Shown here: positions 18,521 to 26,750 of the stretch, piece by piece | How positions within the stretch are numbered: position 1 is the stretch's first letter | Layout of the letters: each line of letters begins with the position of its first letter | Source of the DNA: an uncultured Oligella sp. | GTDB lineage: Bacteria > Pseudomonadota > Gammaproteobacteria > Burkholderiales > Burkholderiaceae_B | Assembly (NCBI GenBank): GCA_947632105.1 | Contig: CANROD010000009.1 | Span: forward strand, 1 to 63,220 | Reading direction: 5' to 3' | DNA: 63,220 nucleotides | The notes under the pieces: generated by a model | What the model saw: the letters and a program-made list of their open reading frames with translations, nothing else | What the model was told of the DNA's origin: nothing | Databases searched by the model: none | Made by a program: the position numbers and the translations under genes

Positions 18521-18547
18521 TAGTAATATAGATATAGTTAGTTAAGA

Positions 18548-19207
18548 CTATTTACGATTCATTTTTAAAACTAAACGATCGCCAAGCATCTGAATGACTT
18601 GGACCATCAAGACCAAAATCACCACAGTGATAACCATCACCTCAACTTGGTAGCGCTGATAACCATAGCGAATAGCGATGTCACCCAAACCGCCTCCGCC
18701 AACCACACCGCTCATCGCCGTATAGCCAATTAAGGTAATAGCAGTCACAATAACAGCACTGATAATGCCTGTAGTTGCCTCAGGCAATAGAGCATAAAAA
18801 ACTGTTTGTCGCGGTGTCGCACCCATTGCCTTACACGCCTCAGAAATACCAGGGTCCAACTCACGTAAGACGTTTTCTACTAAACGAGCAAAAAATGGTG
18901 CCGCGCCAACCACTAAAGGTGGAATAGCTCCTGGCACACCGAGTGCTGAGCCCATAATAAAACGCGTAAATGGAATTAACACGATCAGTAAAATCAAAAA
19001 TGGCACTGAGCGCAAGACATTCACAACTAAGGACAGGACTTGGTAGACTGGTTTATTGGCCAATAACTGCCTATCGCTGCATAAAAACAAATAAATACCT
19101 AACGGCAAACCAATCAATACAGTGAAAAATAAAGACCACCCCGTCATAATCAAGGTATCTACAGTTGCCTCACCGATTAAGGCCCAATCAACGTCTTTAA
19201 AATTCAT
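18548..19207 (-). CDS. metI: Methionine ABC transporter permease
   Basis: Inner-membrane permease of 219 residues with about five hydrophobic segments and the EAA coupling loop (EACKAMGATPRQTVFYALLPEA), followed by TLIGYTAMSGVVGGGGLGDIAIRYGYQR, which is nearly diagnostic of MetI. Its start overlaps the metN stop by 4 nt, giving translational coupling. It forms the MetNIQ importer with the adjacent ATPase and binding protein. Confidence 0.95.
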   Translation of the reverse strand: MNFKDVDWALIGEATVDTLIMTGWSLFFTVLIGLPLGIYLFLCSDRQLLANKPVYQVLSLVVNVLRSVPFLILLIVLIPFTRFIMGSALGVPGAIPPLVVGAAPFFARLVENVLRELDPGISEACKAMGATPRQTVFYALLPEATTGIISAVIVTAITLIGYTAMSGVVGGGGLGDIAIRYGYQRYQVEVMVITVVILVLMVQVIQMLGDRLVLKMNRK

Positions 19208-20262
19208 GACTGTAATACCTCATAAACCACATTATTTTTCTTTAAAAACTCGGTAACCTGCTCTCGCTTAACTGCTTCGCCATCAATAGACACAACCAAT
19301 TGACCATAGGCAGTATCCTTTAGTTGGCCGACCGTACCTTGCAAAATACTCACCTGTACATCTAGCTCTTTGGATAAACGACTAATTAACGGTTGAGCAG
19401 TGGTTTCACCTCGATAGCTCAGGCGCAAGACCTGAGCGCCTGAATCACCAATTAAACGCTTCCACGCCTCAGCGTCAACACCGCTACTCTCATTTAACAG
19501 CGAACGAGTGGTAGCGTGCTGTGGGTGTAAAAACACATCAATCACCTCACCCTCTTCAACCAAATCACCATGATCCAACACCGCCACGCGATCGCAGACA
19601 CTGCGGATAACATCCATACTGTGAGTGATCATCACAATAGTAATACCTAAACGCTGATTAATATCCATTAACAAGGCTAAAATTGCTTGCGTTGTTTCAG
19701 GGTCTAAGGCGCTGGTCGCCTCATCACACAGCAATAACTGCGGATTATTAGCTAAGGAGCGTGCAATACCAACACGCTGCTTTTGGCCACCAGACAGTTG
19801 CGCAGGATACTTATGTGCATGATCGGTTAGACCAACAATTTCAAGCAACTCCATAGCACGCTCTTCACGCTCTTTTTTAGCCACGCCAACCAAACGTAAA
19901 GGCAGGCAAACATTGTCCAAAACCGTACGTGAACTGAGTAAGTTAAAATGTTGGAACACCATCCCAATACGGTGCCGCAATTGACGTAAGCGCGCACCTC
20001 GGTAGGCAATAATGTCCTCACCGTTTAAATAAATCTTACCGCTAGTAGGCCTTTCTAACAGATTCAAAAGACGAATTAAGGTGGATTTACCCGCTCCCGA
20101 ACGACCGATAATGCCATAAATCGAACCACGCTCGATTTGCAGATTGACATTGTCTAAGGCTGTATGGGCAGGTCTACCTTTGCTCTCGTAATGTTTATAT
20201 ATATTTTCTAGACGAATCAAGGGTTTTTCCAATAATTTTTTAATGCCAAATATTGTAAACAA
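19204..20262 (-). CDS. metN: Methionine ABC transporter ATP-binding protein
   Basis: ABC ATPase with Walker A GRSGAGKST, signature LSGGQKQRVGIARSLA and Walker B LLLCDEATSALDPETT. A C-terminal NIL/ACT-like regulatory domain (about 275-350) binds methionine and trans-inhibits transport in this family. The first codon is not ATG. The open frame begins with TTG at 20262 behind GAAGGGG, while family alignment favours a start at the TTG 14 codons later (about 20220), giving the usual MIRLENIYKHY beginning behind GGA. I keep the longer form and flag the ambiguity. It is first in the metNIQ operon and divergent from the ProX operon. I saw no SAM riboswitch in the leader. Confidence 0.93.
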   Translation of the reverse strand: MFTIFGIKKLLEKPLIRLENIYKHYESKGRPAHTALDNVNLQIERGSIYGIIGRSGAGKSTLIRLLNLLERPTSGKIYLNGEDIIAYRGARLRQLRHRIGMVFQHFNLLSSRTVLDNVCLPLRLVGVAKKEREERAMELLEIVGLTDHAHKYPAQLSGGQKQRVGIARSLANNPQLLLCDEATSALDPETTQAILALLMDINQRLGITIVMITHSMDVIRSVCDRVAVLDHGDLVEEGEVIDVFLHPQHATTRSLLNESSGVDAEAWKRLIGDSGAQVLRLSYRGETTAQPLISRLSKELDVQVSILQGTVGQLKDTAYGQLVVSIDGEAVKREQVTEFLKKNNVVYEVLQS

Positions 20263-20626
20263 TTTACCCCTTCAATATGGCTATTAAGCGCTTTTTTGAT
20301 GGCATTTTTAAAGATGTCAGCATTTTTTACAAATAGGTGACATTACTTCAATTTGAAACCAAGTTTGCCATATGTAAATAGATGGGTTATGCTTATAGGC
20401 CTATTAAAAACATCCTCTGTGTACTTGTAGTTAGATCCAATTGGATTAAGCTTAAATCAATTCATTGGTTTTTTATCTACAGTAACAGTCAATTTGAGAG
20501 TAATTTCTCTGTCTTGTATTGACGACATTTGTGTTGTCGTTTTCCGCAAAACTCTTTGGCGTACGCAGTTACCTACGAATTAAATTTATTTGTATGAACA
20601 AAGTAAGACTTAAGGAGCTTTTCAAA
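20263..20626. other. Intergenic control region between metN and the ProX-type operon
   Basis: 364-nt divergent region, AT-rich, with no recognised riboswitch. A short inverted repeat (CGACA then TGTCG around 20523-20539) lies upstream of the first binding-protein gene. No confident promoter boxes were found for either direction. Confidence 0.4.
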
Positions 20627-21637
20627 GTGAATATTAATAGCAAACAATTATTATCGTCAGCACTTACTGCTGCCGTACTTACCTTTGGTACTGCTTCAAT
20701 CGCAACAGCCGCTGAACCAGTATGTGAAATTGACCGAACCATTAACTTCGGCGGCATGAGCTGGGAATCTAATCTCGTTCTAACCGATGTACAACGCCTA
20801 ATTTTAGAAAATGGCTATGGTTGTAAAACAGAGGTTTTACCAACAGAAACTTTACCTGCCTTGGCCGCACTAGAACGTGGTGACTTGGATGTTAATACCG
20901 AGATTTGGTTAAACAGCATGGGCAAGATTTGGTACGACGCAGAGGAGACTGGCAAGGTCATTCGTTCTGGAGAGTTATTCCTTGGTGGTGAGTCATGGTT
21001 TATACCGAAGTACGTACAAGAACGCTTGCCTGAGTTAAAAACAGCGGCCGATCTAGCTAAGTTCAAAGATGAGTTCCATGATCCAGAAACACCAGACAAG
21101 GGTCGTTTCTACGGTTGTCCTGCTGGTTGGGCTTGTGAGGTTGTCAGTACCAACTTGTTTAATGCCCTTGAGCTAGAAGACACCTTTACCTACTATCAAC
21201 CAGGCACAGGTGCGGCTCAAAAAGCAGCGCTAATGTCTGAATATCGTCGTAAAAACAATATTGCTTTCTACTACTGGTACCCTACACCGCTCGTTGGTTC
21301 TTTGGATCTAGTGGAATTAGAACTGCCAGAATATGACCAAGAAAGACATACTTGCTTAACTGATGTTAATTGTGAAGATCCACAGCCTAACGCCTACCCT
21401 AACAATCCTGTATTTACCGCATTAAATGCAGAGTTTGCTGAGGCAGCACCACAATTAAAAGCCTTTTTCGATAAGGGTGAGGTTCCGTTAGACGTAATCA
21501 ACGAAACCTTAGCCGAAATGGAAGACTCCGGCGATGACTCCATTGATGTCGCCAAATGGTTCTTAGCCCAGTACCCTGAGGTTTGGACTAAGTGGGTTCC
21601 AGAAGACGTCGCTAAACGCGTTCAAGCATCACTATAA
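20627..21637 (+). CDS. ProX-like quaternary-amine ABC substrate-binding protein, copy 1
   Basis: Periplasmic binding protein of the OpuAC/ProX type. The open frame begins at 20519, but I choose the GTG at 20627. It sits 9 nt after AAGGAG and gives a clean signal peptide (MNINSKQLLSSALTAAVLTFGTASIATA), and copies 2 and 3 begin at the same place. The mature protein begins AEPVCEIDRTINFGGMSWESN. GCPAGWACE aligns with the GCNPGWGCE loop of E. coli ProX that carries a binding tryptophan, and FYYWYPTPL aligns with its second aromatic segment. Six cysteines are shared with copies 2 and 3, suggesting disulfides. It is the first gene of a three-binding-protein importer operon. The expected ligand is glycine betaine, choline or a similar compound; which one is unknown. 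Confidence 0.88.
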   Translation: MNINSKQLLSSALTAAVLTFGTASIATAAEPVCEIDRTINFGGMSWESNLVLTDVQRLILENGYGCKTEVLPTETLPALAALERGDLDVNTEIWLNSMGKIWYDAEETGKVIRSGELFLGGESWFIPKYVQERLPELKTAADLAKFKDEFHDPETPDKGRFYGCPAGWACEVVSTNLFNALELEDTFTYYQPGTGAAQKAALMSEYRRKNNIAFYYWYPTPLVGSLDLVELELPEYDQERHTCLTDVNCEDPQPNAYPNNPVFTALNAEFAEAAPQLKAFFDKGEVPLDVINETLAEMEDSGDDSIDVAKWFLAQYPEVWTKWVPEDVAKRVQASL

Positions 21638-21672
21638 ACAGGCATCGTATACAAAGAAATGTTTAAACTTAA

Positions 21673-21698
21673 CTTAGGGGCTTACATTAGCCCTTAAG
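21673..21698 (+). promoter_or_regulatory. Hairpin after binding-protein copy 1
   Basis: Stem CTTAGGGGCT (21673-21682) and AGCCCTTAAG (21689-21698) with one G-U pair and a 6-nt loop, 36 nt after the stop. No T tract follows, so an mRNA-stabilising or partial-attenuation role is more likely than full termination. Confidence 0.55.
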
Positions 21699-21745
21699 CT
21701 AAGTGACAGCAAAGACCAAGAAAAGAAAGTTGAAAGAGCAATAAC

Positions 21746-22008
21746 ATGCTATTTATCAAACAATCTTTATCAACGGCTACAACTTTGACTGCGTTGCATC
21801 TGAATGCAGACGGAAAAACCGTTGCAAGTCAAATCACTACCAATACTGATCACACCGCAATTTTTGGTGAGATGGGTTTGGACACTAGTGCCAATTTAAA
21901 ATCACTTTTCAATTCCCTCCTACTGATGACCTCAAAAGAAGCCATCGGTATTGTTGTGCCTACTCCATATCTGCACAACCATCAAAATAAACTAGGATAC
22001 TTAAATTA
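21746..22008 (+). pseudogene. Possible remnant of a further ProX-like gene (leader only)
   Basis: An 87-codon open frame in the 371-nt gap between copies 1 and 2. Its first 17 residues, MLFIKQSLSTATTLTAL, line up with the signal peptides of copy 2 (MLSTKKLLSTIITASAL) and copy 3 (MLSTQKLLSTVMTVSAL). The DNA around the start (AACATGCTAT) is also shared with copy 3. After that, similarity to the binding proteins is lost. I infer the leader of a decayed paralogue or a recombination scar. It may equally be a chance frame. Confidence 0.35.
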
Positions 22009-23016
22009 ATGCTATCTACTAAGAAACTATTGTCTACGATTATCACCGCATCAGCACTAAGCTTTGGCATAGCAAACGCTAGTGCCGCAGCTGAACCAGT
22101 CTGTGAGCTTGACCGTACGATTAAGTTCGGTGGAATGAGTTGGGAGTCCAACTTAGTCCTGACCGATGTACAGCGCTTTATTTTAGAAAATGGCTATGGT
22201 TGCAAAACGGAAGTTTTACCGACAGAGACCATCCCTGCTATCGCTGCGCTAGAGCGAGGTGATCTCGATGTCAATACTGAGATCTGGCTAAACAGTATGG
22301 GAAGTATCTGGGTAGAAGCTGAAAAAGGGGGAAAAGTCATTCCTTCTGGTGAATTATTCTACGGTCATGAAACGTGGTATATACCTAAATACGTGCAAGA
22401 GCGCTTCCCTGATCTAAAGTCAGTTACAGACCTACCTAAGTACAAAGATGAGTTTAAAGACCCGGAGAATCCGGATAAAGGTCGTTTCTACGGTTGCCCC
22501 GCTGGCTGGACATGCGATGTCATTAGCACAAATATTTTCAATGCCTATAATTTAGGTGACACCTTTACCTACTATCAACCAGGTACTGGCGCTGCTCAAA
22601 AAGCAGCACTCATCTCAGAGTATCGTCGTAAAAATAATATTGTCTTTTACTACTGGTCACCAACACCTCTTGCAGGCAGCTTAGATCTAGTACCTCTAGA
22701 AATGGCTGAATATGACGAAGAAAAATATCACTGCTTAACTAACTCAGAGTGTATTAACCCAGAACCTTCTAGCTTCCCCAAAACGCCTATTTTTACGGCA
22801 CTAAATACAGAGTTTGCTAACGAAGCACCACAATTAAAAGCCTTCTTTGATCGCAACAAAGTACCTCTAGAGGCGATTAACGCCACCTTGGCAGAAATGG
22901 AAGAGTCCGGAGATGACTCAATGAATATGGCTGAATGGTTCTTAAATAAATACCCGGAAGTATGGACTGAATGGGTACCTGAAGAGGTTGCTGAGCGCGT
23001 ACAAGCTGCGCTGTAA
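22009..23016 (+). CDS. ProX-like quaternary-amine ABC substrate-binding protein, copy 2
   Basis: 335 residues, collinear with copies 1 and 3 over the whole length. The signal peptide is MLSTKKLLSTIITASALSFGIANASA, after which the protein reads AAEPVCELDRTIKFGGMSWESN. Ligand-region differences from the other copies are GCPAGWTCD (copy 1 ACE, copy 3 NCE) and FYYWSPTPL (copy 1 Y, copy 3 H after the tryptophan). The paired cysteines are kept, as is the C-terminal MAEWFLNKYPEVWTEWVPEEVA. AGGA lies upstream of the ATG. The pattern of strong overall conservation with change beside the binding aromatics suggests different ligand preference, which is an inference. Confidence 0.87.
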   Translation: MLSTKKLLSTIITASALSFGIANASAAAEPVCELDRTIKFGGMSWESNLVLTDVQRFILENGYGCKTEVLPTETIPAIAALERGDLDVNTEIWLNSMGSIWVEAEKGGKVIPSGELFYGHETWYIPKYVQERFPDLKSVTDLPKYKDEFKDPENPDKGRFYGCPAGWTCDVISTNIFNAYNLGDTFTYYQPGTGAAQKAALISEYRRKNNIVFYYWSPTPLAGSLDLVPLEMAEYDEEKYHCLTNSECINPEPSSFPKTPIFTALNTEFANEAPQLKAFFDRNKVPLEAINATLAEMEESGDDSMNMAEWFLNKYPEVWTEWVPEEVAERVQAAL

Positions 23017-23044
23017 GCAATCATAAACAAGAGGAACTTTTAAC

Positions 23045-24052
23045 ATGCTATCTACCCAAAAACTACTCTCTACCGTGATGACTGTCTCTGCCTTAGTCGT
23101 TAGCACAGCTAATACGGCGACGGCTGCCGAACCAGTATGTGAAATAGAGCGGACCATCAATTTTGGGGGTATGAGTTGGGAAAGCAACTTAATCGTCGCT
23201 GATACTCAACGTTTTATTTTAGAAAATGGCTATGGGTGTCAGACCGAGATATTACCCACTGAGACTCTAACGGCCTTAACAGCCCTAGAACGTGGTGATT
23301 TAGATGTTAATAGCGAAATCTGGTTAAACAGCCTTGGAACACTTTGGGATGATGTCCTAGCACGTGGACAAGTTATTAAATCCGGCGATTTATACGTTGG
23401 TTACGAAGCGTGGTTTATCCCGAAGTATACCCAAGAGCGTTTTCCTGAGTTAAAAGCTGCCTCTGATCTGGCTAAGTACAAGGACGAGTTCCAAGACCCG
23501 GAGGAGCCGAATAAAGGTCGCTTTTATGGATGTCCGGCTGGTTGGAATTGTGAAGTTGTCAGTTTAAATATATTTAAAGCCCTTGGCTTAGATAAGAGCT
23601 TTACCCATTACCAACCAGGCTCTGCGGCAGCTCAAAAAGCAGCCATCATCTCCGATTATCGTCGTCAAAAAAATATTGCGTTTTACTACTGGCACCCTAC
23701 CCCCTTGGTCGGCATGCTTGATTTGATTCAATTAGAACTCCCTGACTACGATGAAGAAAAACACAAGTGTCTGACAAATGTGGATTGTGAAAATCCTCAA
23801 GCATCAGCCTATCCTACTAACCCTGTTTTTGTTGCTTTGAATAAACAATTTTCTGAAGATGCACCGCAGTTAAAAGCATTTTTTGATAACAACGAGATGC
23901 CACTAGAAGTCATTGGTGCAACACTCGCAGAGATGGAGGAATCCGGTAGTAATTCGATGGATACAGCGATATGGTTCTTAAATCAGTACCCAGAAGTATG
24001 GACTAAATGGGTACCTAATGATGTTGCTGAGCGTGTTAAGCAAGCGCTCTAA
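23045..24052 (+). CDS. ProX-like quaternary-amine ABC substrate-binding protein, copy 3
   Basis: 335 residues with an AGAGGAA ribosome-binding site and signal peptide MLSTQKLLSTVMTVSALVVSTANTATA. It is collinear with copies 1 and 2 but the most divergent of the three by eye: IVADTQRF replaces LVLTDVQRF, GCQTEILPTETLTALTALERG replaces the GCKTEVLPTET version, and the ligand loops read GCPAGWNCE and FYYWHPTPL. It keeps all six shared cysteines. It is 28 nt after copy 2 and directly ahead of the permease gene, so one membrane complex probably serves all three binding proteins. Confidence 0.87.
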   Translation: MLSTQKLLSTVMTVSALVVSTANTATAAEPVCEIERTINFGGMSWESNLIVADTQRFILENGYGCQTEILPTETLTALTALERGDLDVNSEIWLNSLGTLWDDVLARGQVIKSGDLYVGYEAWFIPKYTQERFPELKAASDLAKYKDEFQDPEEPNKGRFYGCPAGWNCEVVSLNIFKALGLDKSFTHYQPGSAAAQKAAIISDYRRQKNIAFYYWHPTPLVGMLDLIQLELPDYDEEKHKCLTNVDCENPQASAYPTNPVFVALNKQFSEDAPQLKAFFDNNEMPLEVIGATLAEMEESGSNSMDTAIWFLNQYPEVWTKWVPNDVAERVKQAL

Positions 24053-24118
24053 GCAATTTTTTTAATGCTTAATAAAAATTTAATTACTTTTTATTTATAA
24101 CTTTGAAAAATTAATAAT

Positions 24119-24973
24119 ATGTTTCCTGAAATATTTTCAGCTCGTGATGCGAGAAGATCAATTGACGGCTTTGTCGATGGATTAGTCATCAAATATGCAG
24201 ATGCTCTGACCGCTATGTCACAGCCATTTCTCAAAACCTTAGTTTGGATTGAGATGGTTTTACGCTCCGCACCATGGTGGAGTATTGTCATTGCAGTTAT
24301 TCTCTTAGCCTATTTAGCTAGTAGACGCGTTGGCTTCGCTATTGGTATGGGTTTCCTAATGTTTCTACTGGGAGCTATTGGTCTCTGGGAACAGGGTATG
24401 CAAACTCTCTCACTGATGATTATGGCCACCGCCCTCTCAGTACTAATAGGTATCCCGCTAGGTATTATCACCGGTAAGTCTAAAGCCGTTCGCTCCGTAA
24501 TGCTGCCGACCTTGGACGTGATGCAGACCATGCCTAGCTTTGTTTATTTAATTCCCGTCGTGATGCTATTTGGCTTAGGTAAGATTCCAGCCATTATTGC
24601 TACCGTCATTTATGCTGTACCACCACTAATCCGTTTAACTGATTTGGGTATTAGATTAGTCGATAAAGAAGTCCTAGAAGCCTCTCGCTCTTTCGGTTCC
24701 AACTCTTGGCAGCAACTATTTGGTGTTCAATTACCACTCGCTCTGCCAAATATTATGGCTGGTTTAAACCAGACCACCATGATGGCCCTATCGATGGTGG
24801 TTATCGCTTCCATGATTGGTGCAAGAGGTTTAGGCTATGAAGTCCTCTTAGGTATTAACCGCCTAGAAGTTGGTCGTGGTTTATTAGCTGGTATTGGCAT
24901 TGTGATTCTTGCCGTTATTTTTGACCGTATTACGCAAGCTTACGGTAAACGAATTCAAACACGGAAGTCCTAA
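24119..24973 (+). CDS. Quaternary-amine ABC transporter permease (ProW-like)
   Basis: 284-residue inner-membrane protein with about six hydrophobic segments from about residue 52 onward, preceded by an amphipathic N-terminal region (FPEIFSARDARRSIDGFVDGLV). The EAA loop is EASRSFGSNSWQQLFGVQLPLALPNIMAGLNQTTMMALSMVVIASMIGARGLG, the hallmark of ProW/OpuAB. The spacer before it is AT-rich with no clear ribosome-binding site. Its stop overlaps the ATPase start by one base (TAATG). It supplies the only permease of the operon for three binding proteins. Confidence 0.93.
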   Translation: MFPEIFSARDARRSIDGFVDGLVIKYADALTAMSQPFLKTLVWIEMVLRSAPWWSIVIAVILLAYLASRRVGFAIGMGFLMFLLGAIGLWEQGMQTLSLMIMATALSVLIGIPLGIITGKSKAVRSVMLPTLDVMQTMPSFVYLIPVVMLFGLGKIPAIIATVIYAVPPLIRLTDLGIRLVDKEVLEASRSFGSNSWQQLFGVQLPLALPNIMAGLNQTTMMALSMVVIASMIGARGLGYEVLLGINRLEVGRGLLAGIGIVILAVIFDRITQAYGKRIQTRKS

Positions 24974-26286
24974 TGAGTAAAATTGAAGTTAAAAATATTT
25001 ATAAAATTTTTGGTAAAGACCCAAAAAACTGGCTCGAACCTGTCAAAAAGGGTATGAGCAAACAAGAGTTATTAGAAAAAAGTGGTCACACCTTAGGTCT
25101 AAAAGACATTAGTCTAAGTATCGAAGGCGGTAGTATCTATGTGATTATGGGCTTATCTGGCTCCGGCAAATCCACTCTGATCCGTCACTTTAATCGCTTA
25201 ATTGATCCCACTGATGGACAGATACTGGTCGACGGTGTGGACGTTATGAGCCTTAACAAAAAAGAACTACGCGATTTCCGTCGTAAAACAATGAGCATGG
25301 TGTTTCAACGTTTTGGTTTGTTACCTCATAAAACGGTGTTGGACAATGCAGCTTATGGCTTAGTTACCCAAGGCATGTCTAAAAAAGAGGCTCATGAAAA
25401 GGCCTACTATTGGCTTGAACAAGTAGGTTTAGGAGGCTTTGAAAAGCAATATCCTAATCAACTCTCAGGTGGTATGCAGCAGCGCGTCGGTTTAGCGCGT
25501 GCGCTAGCAACTGATACCGAGATTATCCTGATGGATGAGGCCTTCTCTGCTCTTGACCCACTTATTAAACGAGAAATGCAAGACCAACTCGTTGAGCTTC
25601 AAGACCGTCTAAACAAAACAATTGTCTTTATTACTCATGACTTGGATGAGGCCTTACGCCTTGGTAATCGTATCGCTATCCTCAAAGATGGTGAATTAAT
25701 TCAAGAGGGTACGCCTGAGGATATTCTCTTATCACCGGAAAGTGAGTACATTGAGAACTTCCTGCGTGATGTGAATCGTGGTAAAGCACTCAATACAGAG
25801 CACGCTATTAATATGCCACCATTAAAACTCACCATGCGAGCACGTCCTGCTCATGCTTATGAGCGTATGAAGGCGTTAAATCTCAGTTTTGCACCAGTTC
25901 TGGATGGTAAGATTTTCGCTGGTATCATTAAGCTCTCCGCTGCAGAAGAGGGTATGCAGCGCGGACTTAGAGACATTTCAAGCCTCGTAGTTGAAGCAGC
26001 AACGATTTCCAGTGAAGCCAACCTCGAGGATGTACTACCTCATATGATTCAGACCGATGCCGATGAGCCTGTCATGGTAACTTCTGAAGACGATGAGCTA
26101 ATTGGTGTAGTTTCACGCTCTAAAGTTGCTGAACTCGTAGCCAGCGCTACCTATGAAGAATCAATGAACACTTCTCAGGTTAATGGTAATGGTTCTGACA
26201 CTGTGGAAACTGCTCAGGCAGTAGAGATAGCAGAAGAACTGACTGAGACTAAAGATAAAGCGGTAGAGGACTCTACTAAAGCTTAA
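24973..26286 (+). CDS. Quaternary-amine ABC transporter ATPase with CBS pair (ProV-like)
   Basis: 437 residues. The ATPase core has Walker A GLSGSGKST, signature LSGGMQQRVGLARALA and Walker B IILMDEAFSALDPLIK. IKNIYKIFGKDPKNWLEPVKKG at the start and the extended segment before Walker A are typical of ProV/OpuAA. Two weak CBS modules (about 285-400) follow, the osmosensing region in OpuA relatives, and then an acidic tail of about 35 residues. It is translationally coupled to the permease and is the last gene of the operon, before a strong terminator. Substrate class (betaine/choline/proline betaine) is from family knowledge only. Confidence 0.93.
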   Translation: MSKIEVKNIYKIFGKDPKNWLEPVKKGMSKQELLEKSGHTLGLKDISLSIEGGSIYVIMGLSGSGKSTLIRHFNRLIDPTDGQILVDGVDVMSLNKKELRDFRRKTMSMVFQRFGLLPHKTVLDNAAYGLVTQGMSKKEAHEKAYYWLEQVGLGGFEKQYPNQLSGGMQQRVGLARALATDTEIILMDEAFSALDPLIKREMQDQLVELQDRLNKTIVFITHDLDEALRLGNRIAILKDGELIQEGTPEDILLSPESEYIENFLRDVNRGKALNTEHAINMPPLKLTMRARPAHAYERMKALNLSFAPVLDGKIFAGIIKLSAAEEGMQRGLRDISSLVVEAATISSEANLEDVLPHMIQTDADEPVMVTSEDDELIGVVSRSKVAELVASATYEESMNTSQVNGNGSDTVETAQAVEIAEELTETKDKAVEDSTKA

Positions 26287-26305
26287 TCTTAGCTTTTAGT
26301 CTTTT

Positions 26306-26348
26306 AAAAAAATAGGTGTGGTTCAGATTTGAATCACACCTATTTTTT
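26306..26348. terminator. Bidirectional terminator between the importer operon and the antitoxin gene
   Basis: Long stem with arms 26306-26324 and 26331-26348 (core AATAGGTGTG with CACACCTATT), A run on the left, T run on the right, 6-nt loop. It lies between convergent genes. Confidence 0.9.
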
Positions 26349-26350
26349 AT

Positions 26351-26737
26351 TTAACTGCTAGTAGGAATTTTTGCTCTTTTAGAAGAAGAAGGTTTGTCAG
26401 TATGGCTAGTACTTAATTGACTGTCATCAACTAAGTCTTTACTTATATCGACTTGTCCCTTCTCTTTATGCTCAGGCTTCGTTAAGTCAAAACTAAACTC
26501 TCTGCCTAACTTTCGGGCATAGCGAATCATTGTATTTAAAGTAAGGTTTTGATTTCCGGCAAGAAGCTTACTGACATAGGCTGGAGACACTTCTAAAATT
26601 TCAGCCAACTGCTTTTGATTCAGATTTTCTTCCTTCATAATGCTAGCAATTTTCATAGAAAACTCGATTTGAGCACCTGAAATCCAATATTGCTCTGATT
26701 GCTCAGCGTTACGAAGCAATTGAGTAAATGTTGTCAT
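26351..26737 (-). CDS. XRE-family antitoxin (HigA-like)
   Basis: 128 residues with a helix-turn-helix of Cro/CI type at about 28-85 (KIASIMKEENLNQKQLAEILEVSPAYVSKLLAGNQNLTLNTMIRYARKLG) and a polar, probably disordered, C-terminal tail rich in Ser/Lys. It is encoded 13 nt after the toxin-like gene, the reversed toxin-first order seen in higBA systems. The expected role is to neutralise the toxin and repress the operon at the upstream palindrome. The assignment rests on domain order and pairing. Confidence 0.8.
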   Translation of the reverse strand: MTTFTQLLRNAEQSEQYWISGAQIEFSMKIASIMKEENLNQKQLAEILEVSPAYVSKLLAGNQNLTLNTMIRYARKLGREFSFDLTKPEHKEKGQVDISKDLVDDSQLSTSHTDKPSSSKRAKIPTSS

Positions 26738-26750
26738 AGCTAGTCCTTGA

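Noticed and set aside
20263-20518. SAM or SAH riboswitch upstream of metN
   Set aside because: I looked for the characteristic conserved stems and could not find them; the region is only AT-rich.
20519-20626. Longer N-terminus for binding-protein copy 1 beginning at 20519
   Set aside because: The extra 36 residues are basic and do not form a signal peptide, copies 2 and 3 lack them, and the GTG at 20627 has an ideal AAGGAG site and starts a normal signal peptide.
20627-24052. The three repeated binding-protein genes as a sequencing or assembly duplication
   Set aside because: They differ at many positions and have distinct ribosome-binding sites and spacers, so they are real paralogues.
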